This document shows positions 8,665 through 10,910 of a stretch of DNA of 10,910 nt, one piece after another. How positions within the stretch are numbered: position 1 is the stretch's first letter; the number at the start of each line of letters is the position of its first letter. Source of the stretch: Rhizopus sp. PT2906. Its lineage: Eukaryota; Mucoromycota; Mucoromycetes; Mucorales; Rhizopodaceae. A program made the translations under genes and the position numbers. The stretch covers positions 1-10,910 of the forward strand of contig JAMYHX010000825.1 of assembly GCA_025529335.1 (NCBI GenBank), read 5' to 3'. Under the pieces are notes generated by a model. The model ran no database searches. It saw only the letters and a list, made by a program, of their open reading frames with translations, and was not told where the DNA came from.

Positions 8665-9142
8665 GTCTAATGACAAAAGAGTGGAAAGAAGGTTGCATAA
8701 TGCGTTTTAACCTAATAAAATCATTTCACAAATTGGACTGTGAAAATTTTCTGCGAAACGTTCCCCTTTGGATGTTAGTGCTAAACAGTTTTTCCATTAT
8801 ATCATTTTCACACAAGTTAAAAAGAATACATCAAAAGGTTTAAAGTGGCTGACAAATCGCGGTTCCCAAAGATGGCGGAGAGGAGGTTTATAAATAATCC
8901 CAATAGCTTCCAAATATTGTTGGTTTTTACGCCTATTTTATTTTTATAGTCATGATGTGATACATTTGGGTATTTTTCAGTCTATAATTCTATATTTTCT
9001 TAAACTTTTCACCGTTCTGACATGTGTTGAGGGACCTTTGTACTTTTTATAAAGAAAAAGATTGCCAAGACTATAAGATATCGCCTTTGTAAATGATTGA
9101 GGATATTCTTTAGATTTTGTACAAAAGAAGGGCTTTTTTTTA
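8665..9142. other. Upstream region of the protease gene, no gene seen
   Basis: A TTTATAAA palindrome at 8887-8894, about 225 bp upstream of the protease ATG, could serve as a TATA element in either direction. Next to it is a GC-rich patch (AAGATGGCGGAG on the plus strand) that stands out in AT-rich DNA and may be a factor-binding site. The remainder is AT-rich without convincing frames. The 63-codon plus-strand frame at 8652-8843 has no family resemblance and overlaps the protease 5' end. Confidence 0.35.
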
Positions 9143-9643
9143 TTAAATTGTATAATACGACTTAATAGGTGGACCTACGAAATCAACATATATGGAGTCG
9201 GAAGTATTGCTTTGCAACAAACAATTGAATCTGTTCAAGATTCCAGCATTTGTGCGATGGTTTTTAGCTTGATAGTCTATTTGTGCACTGGCAGCAGCAA
9301 TCTTCTCGTTTTGCTTCAAAGCTTGTCAGACTGATTGAATCCTCTTGTTCTCCAACAGATACAAGTATATCTACTCGTCTACCTAAATACTATTTCAAAA
9401 ATGTCGATAAACTTTCTGATCCAAAATGCTTCCAAAGGTTCTTTTGATTTCTTGATCACTGGCAGAGCGTTGACTCTATTTATACAATGGCGGAAAAATT
9501 AGTCAGTTCCTACTTACACAGTCTCAACAGCGCGAATGATTTGATAGTTGGTCGACTCCTTATTAGTTTCTTCATGCCTTAGACGGTTCAAGTACGTGAA
9601 ACTGTTCTTGATGACCTTTTACAATGTCTTGGATGTTGTTCAT
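9143..9643 (-). pseudogene. Frameshifted relic of an unidentified protein gene
   Basis: Three minus-strand segments look coding but lie in different frames. One reads YLNRLRHEETNKE and on to YQIIRAVETV, followed by a strong GTAAGT donor at 9517 and a TGACTAAT branch motif. Splicing at a TAG acceptor (9477-9476, 42-nt intron) continues in frame as VNALPVIKKSKEPLEAFW, then a helix (RKFIDIFEIVFR), to TAG at 9381-9379. A second frame follows (VDILVSVGEQED...). A third, ending at TAA 9143-9145, reads KIAAASAQIDYQAKNH and then YVDFVGPPI. An ATG at 9643 opens MNNIQDIVKGHQEQF in yet another frame. Alternating open frames plus one good intron suggest a once-functional gene with several frameshifts. 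I cannot name the family. A distant link to the PD-(D/E)XK-like gene at 1522-3073 is possible but weak. Confidence 0.4.
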
Positions 9644-9904
9644 TATCTCCACCGGGCAGTGTGATATTGTCAATGAATAAGTAGTTACTGTTTTATTAAA
9701 AATAAATTTCAGAAAAGGGGATAAAATTATGGCGTGTATGAAAAAAATAATTGGCGCAAATTAAAAAAAGTATTTATGCAAAGGTTAAAAATAAAATACA
9801 TAAAAGGAGACGACATACAAATGAGAGTAATAAGCACCAAGGAGAGGGAATATAGAGAATTATACAGTTAATTATGTAAGAAAATTATTATATATAGCTT
9901 ACCC
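9644..9904. other. A-rich region without genes
   Basis: Very A/T-rich on the plus strand, with several A runs (for example 9763-9769) and no frame of interest. It may be an A-rich relic of a mobile element, but nothing shows this directly. Confidence 0.3.
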
Positions 9905-9992
9905 CGAAGGCATCTAGATGTATCCTAGCGATAACTAGGACGGAGAATCATCGTCTAAGCGTAATATGGGTGTACGAAGTCATGCCTTCGTA
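9905..9992. repeat. Cluster of palindromes and potential hairpins
   Basis: Within 88 bp there are five pairings. CGAAGGCAT (9905-9913) is an exact inverted partner of ATGCCTTCG (9982-9990). CATCTAGATG (9911-9920) is a perfect palindrome. TCCTAG/CTAGGA (9923-9928, 9935-9940) form a 6-bp stem with a 6-nt loop. GACG/CGTC (9939-9942, 9952-9955) form a short stem. TACGAAG/CTTCGTA (9973-9979, 9986-9992) form a 7-bp stem with a 6-nt loop. The block has higher GC than the A/T-rich DNA on both sides. It lacks a tRNA T-loop motif. A structured RNA or a mobile-element end are both possible. Confidence 0.55.
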
Positions 9993-10020
9993 TCATTCGT
10001 ATTCTTATAAATTATAAAAG

Positions 10021-10349
10021 AAAATAATTTTAATAAAAAAAACCTTTATCTTATCCCTATATTTTGAAATCTTTTGTAACTTCAAAAGGACATAGAGTTT
10101 TAGCTATAGTCAAGGAGACCAAAATAGTGAAGAATTTCGGAGTTCAAGCAGGTATAAAAGATCCCCTACAACAAAATACAGAGATTATTCTTTATATACA
10201 AGAATAAATGCTGTCAACCAATTACATTTAGTAAGTTATATTAATATGACTGTTATCAATTGCTATAGACTACAAACGCCATGAATCAGTGTAGTGGTCT
10301 TAGTATAAGGTATTATGTTAAAATTGAATAGAAAATATGACTTTGGCTT
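10021..10349. other. AT-rich region with an isolated TATA-like box
   Basis: TATAAAAG at 10153-10160 is a canonical-looking TATA element with GG before it and ATCCCC after it. The first downstream ATG (10208) opens only seven codons before TAG. The next long frame starts near 10350, so the element might belong to it, but the distance is large and the link is speculative. Confidence 0.25.
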
Positions 10350-10404
10350 ATGCACGAAATGTATATAATATATTACATCAAAGGGTGTAATCGTTTTCTC
10401 TATA

Positions 10405-10544
10405 TGAATTTAGAAATTCAACGGGCAGTTCAAGGTGGCTCTAGATGCTTCGCCGAGATGCTTTGCTTGTTGGAACCAATTGGGCGACAGAGAATTCTCA
10501 AACACGGAGAATATTTTGGGACTTGCGAAGCTGACAGTGGATGA
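10405..10544 (+). CDS. Short unidentified reading frame, possibly a gene fragment
   Basis: An ATG at 10405 opens a 46-residue frame ending at TGA 10542-10544. In-frame codons extend upstream to an earlier ATG at 10350, giving 64 residues. The C-terminal part (RAVQGGSRCFAEMLCLLEP, then ILKHGEYFGTCEADSG) has a protein-like residue mix and higher GC than its surroundings, so it could be a remnant of a longer gene. I do not recognise a family. The minus strand here has stops in the frames I read. It may equally be a chance frame. Confidence 0.25.
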
Positions 10545-10595
10545 CAAAAAAAATCCTATATAATTCCAGTTCCTCGCTGGTAGAAGTTGGTTTGT

Positions 10596-10904
10596 TTAGC
10601 AGAGTTCCCACAATGCTATACAAGGCCGAGGCCACGGCTTTCCAATCGGCAATTCGATTGGTTGGTGACCTTTGGCTATTCTTTTAGACAGCTTTTCGTC
10701 TAGTTTGCTTCTCAGGCTGGAAACATAGTCTTGCTGCTGTGTATCTTCAGCTTCATGGAAATGAAACGGGGATGTGGAGACAGAGGGACGCTTGGCCATT
10801 GATCCAATAGCAGCAGCGTTGTATTCAGTTTTGTTATTGAAATGATCAACAAGTCGATGCCTTGCGAATTTACATTGTTTATTAAAATAAGACGCGTGTG
10901 CGTT
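10596..10904 (-). CDS. Unidentified protein exon at the right edge
   Basis: The minus strand is open from just after a TAA at 10905-10907 to a TAA at 10596-10598, about 102 residues. An ATG at 10799 would give 67 residues, but the residues before it (FNKQCKFARHRLVDHFNN, then EYNAAAIGS) look equally coding. This suggests an internal or terminal exon whose acceptor lies near the right edge, or a decayed gene. The part after the ATG has a Ser/Pro/Thr-rich start, a charged helix (SLRSKLDEKLSKRIAKG) and a Pro/Trp-rich end. I do not recognise the family; a gene tied to a retroelement is one possibility, without direct evidence. Confidence 0.4.
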   Translation of the reverse strand, partial: NAHASYFNKQCKFARHRLVDHFNNKTEYNAAAIGSMAKRPSVSTSPFHFHEAEDTQQQDYVSSLRSKLDEKLSKRIAKGHQPIELPIGKPWPRPCIALWELC

Positions 10905-10910
10905 TTATAT

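Noticed and set aside
8652..8843. Plus-strand 63-codon frame overlapping the start of the protease gene
   Set aside because: No family resemblance; it overlaps the protease first exon and leader on the other strand and looks like a chance frame.
9905..9992. tRNA gene
   Set aside because: The closing stem and hairpins superficially suggest a cloverleaf, but there is no A-box/B-box or T-loop GGTTCGAATCC-type sequence and the arm sizes do not fit.
1..10910. CRISPR array, prokaryotic operon or biosynthetic cluster
   Set aside because: No regularly spaced repeats, no Shine-Dalgarno-led gene series, and gene structure is clearly eukaryotic with introns.

Overview
The window looks like an AT-rich nuclear contig from a Mucoromycota fungus, probably Mucorales (Mucor/Rhizopus-like). 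The evidence is eukaryotic gene structure with many introns of about 50-60 nt, branch-point-like CTAAC/CTAAT motifs, A/T-rich spacers, and protein families of fungal type. This placement is an inference from gene style and remembered family resemblance; no search was run.

Layout. Positions 1-57 hold the 3' end of an unidentified plus-strand gene. A decayed histidine-phosphatase (phosphoglycerate-mutase-like) gene lies at about 184-412. After an unassigned stretch, a multi-exon plus-strand gene (about 1522-3073) encodes an unnamed protein whose C-terminal half carries a PD-(D/E)XK-nuclease-like signature. Two transposon relics follow: a minus-strand tyrosine-recombinase fragment (about 3385-4090) with small rearranged repeats at one end, and a plus-strand PIF/Harbinger-like DDE transposase relic (about 4443-5122).

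The one clearly intact gene is on the minus strand, 8664 down to 5884. It is a five-exon gene for a vacuolar membrane M28 metalloprotease of the Pff1 family (852 aa by my splice model), with all expected zinc ligands, about nine membrane segments and an AP-3-type dileucine sorting signal. Its second intron is best read as a GC-AG intron inside the catalytic His-x-Asp motif.

Beyond it lie an apparently gene-free upstream region, a frameshifted minus-strand relic (about 9143-9643), a short cluster of palindromes (9905-9992), a small plus-strand ORF (10405-10544), and an unrecognised minus-strand exon running towards the window end (10596-10904).

Overall this is one housekeeping gene surrounded by decayed transposons and lineage-specific gene remnants. 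Apart from the vacuolar protease no pathway can be reconstructed, and there is no sign of an operon or biosynthetic cluster.
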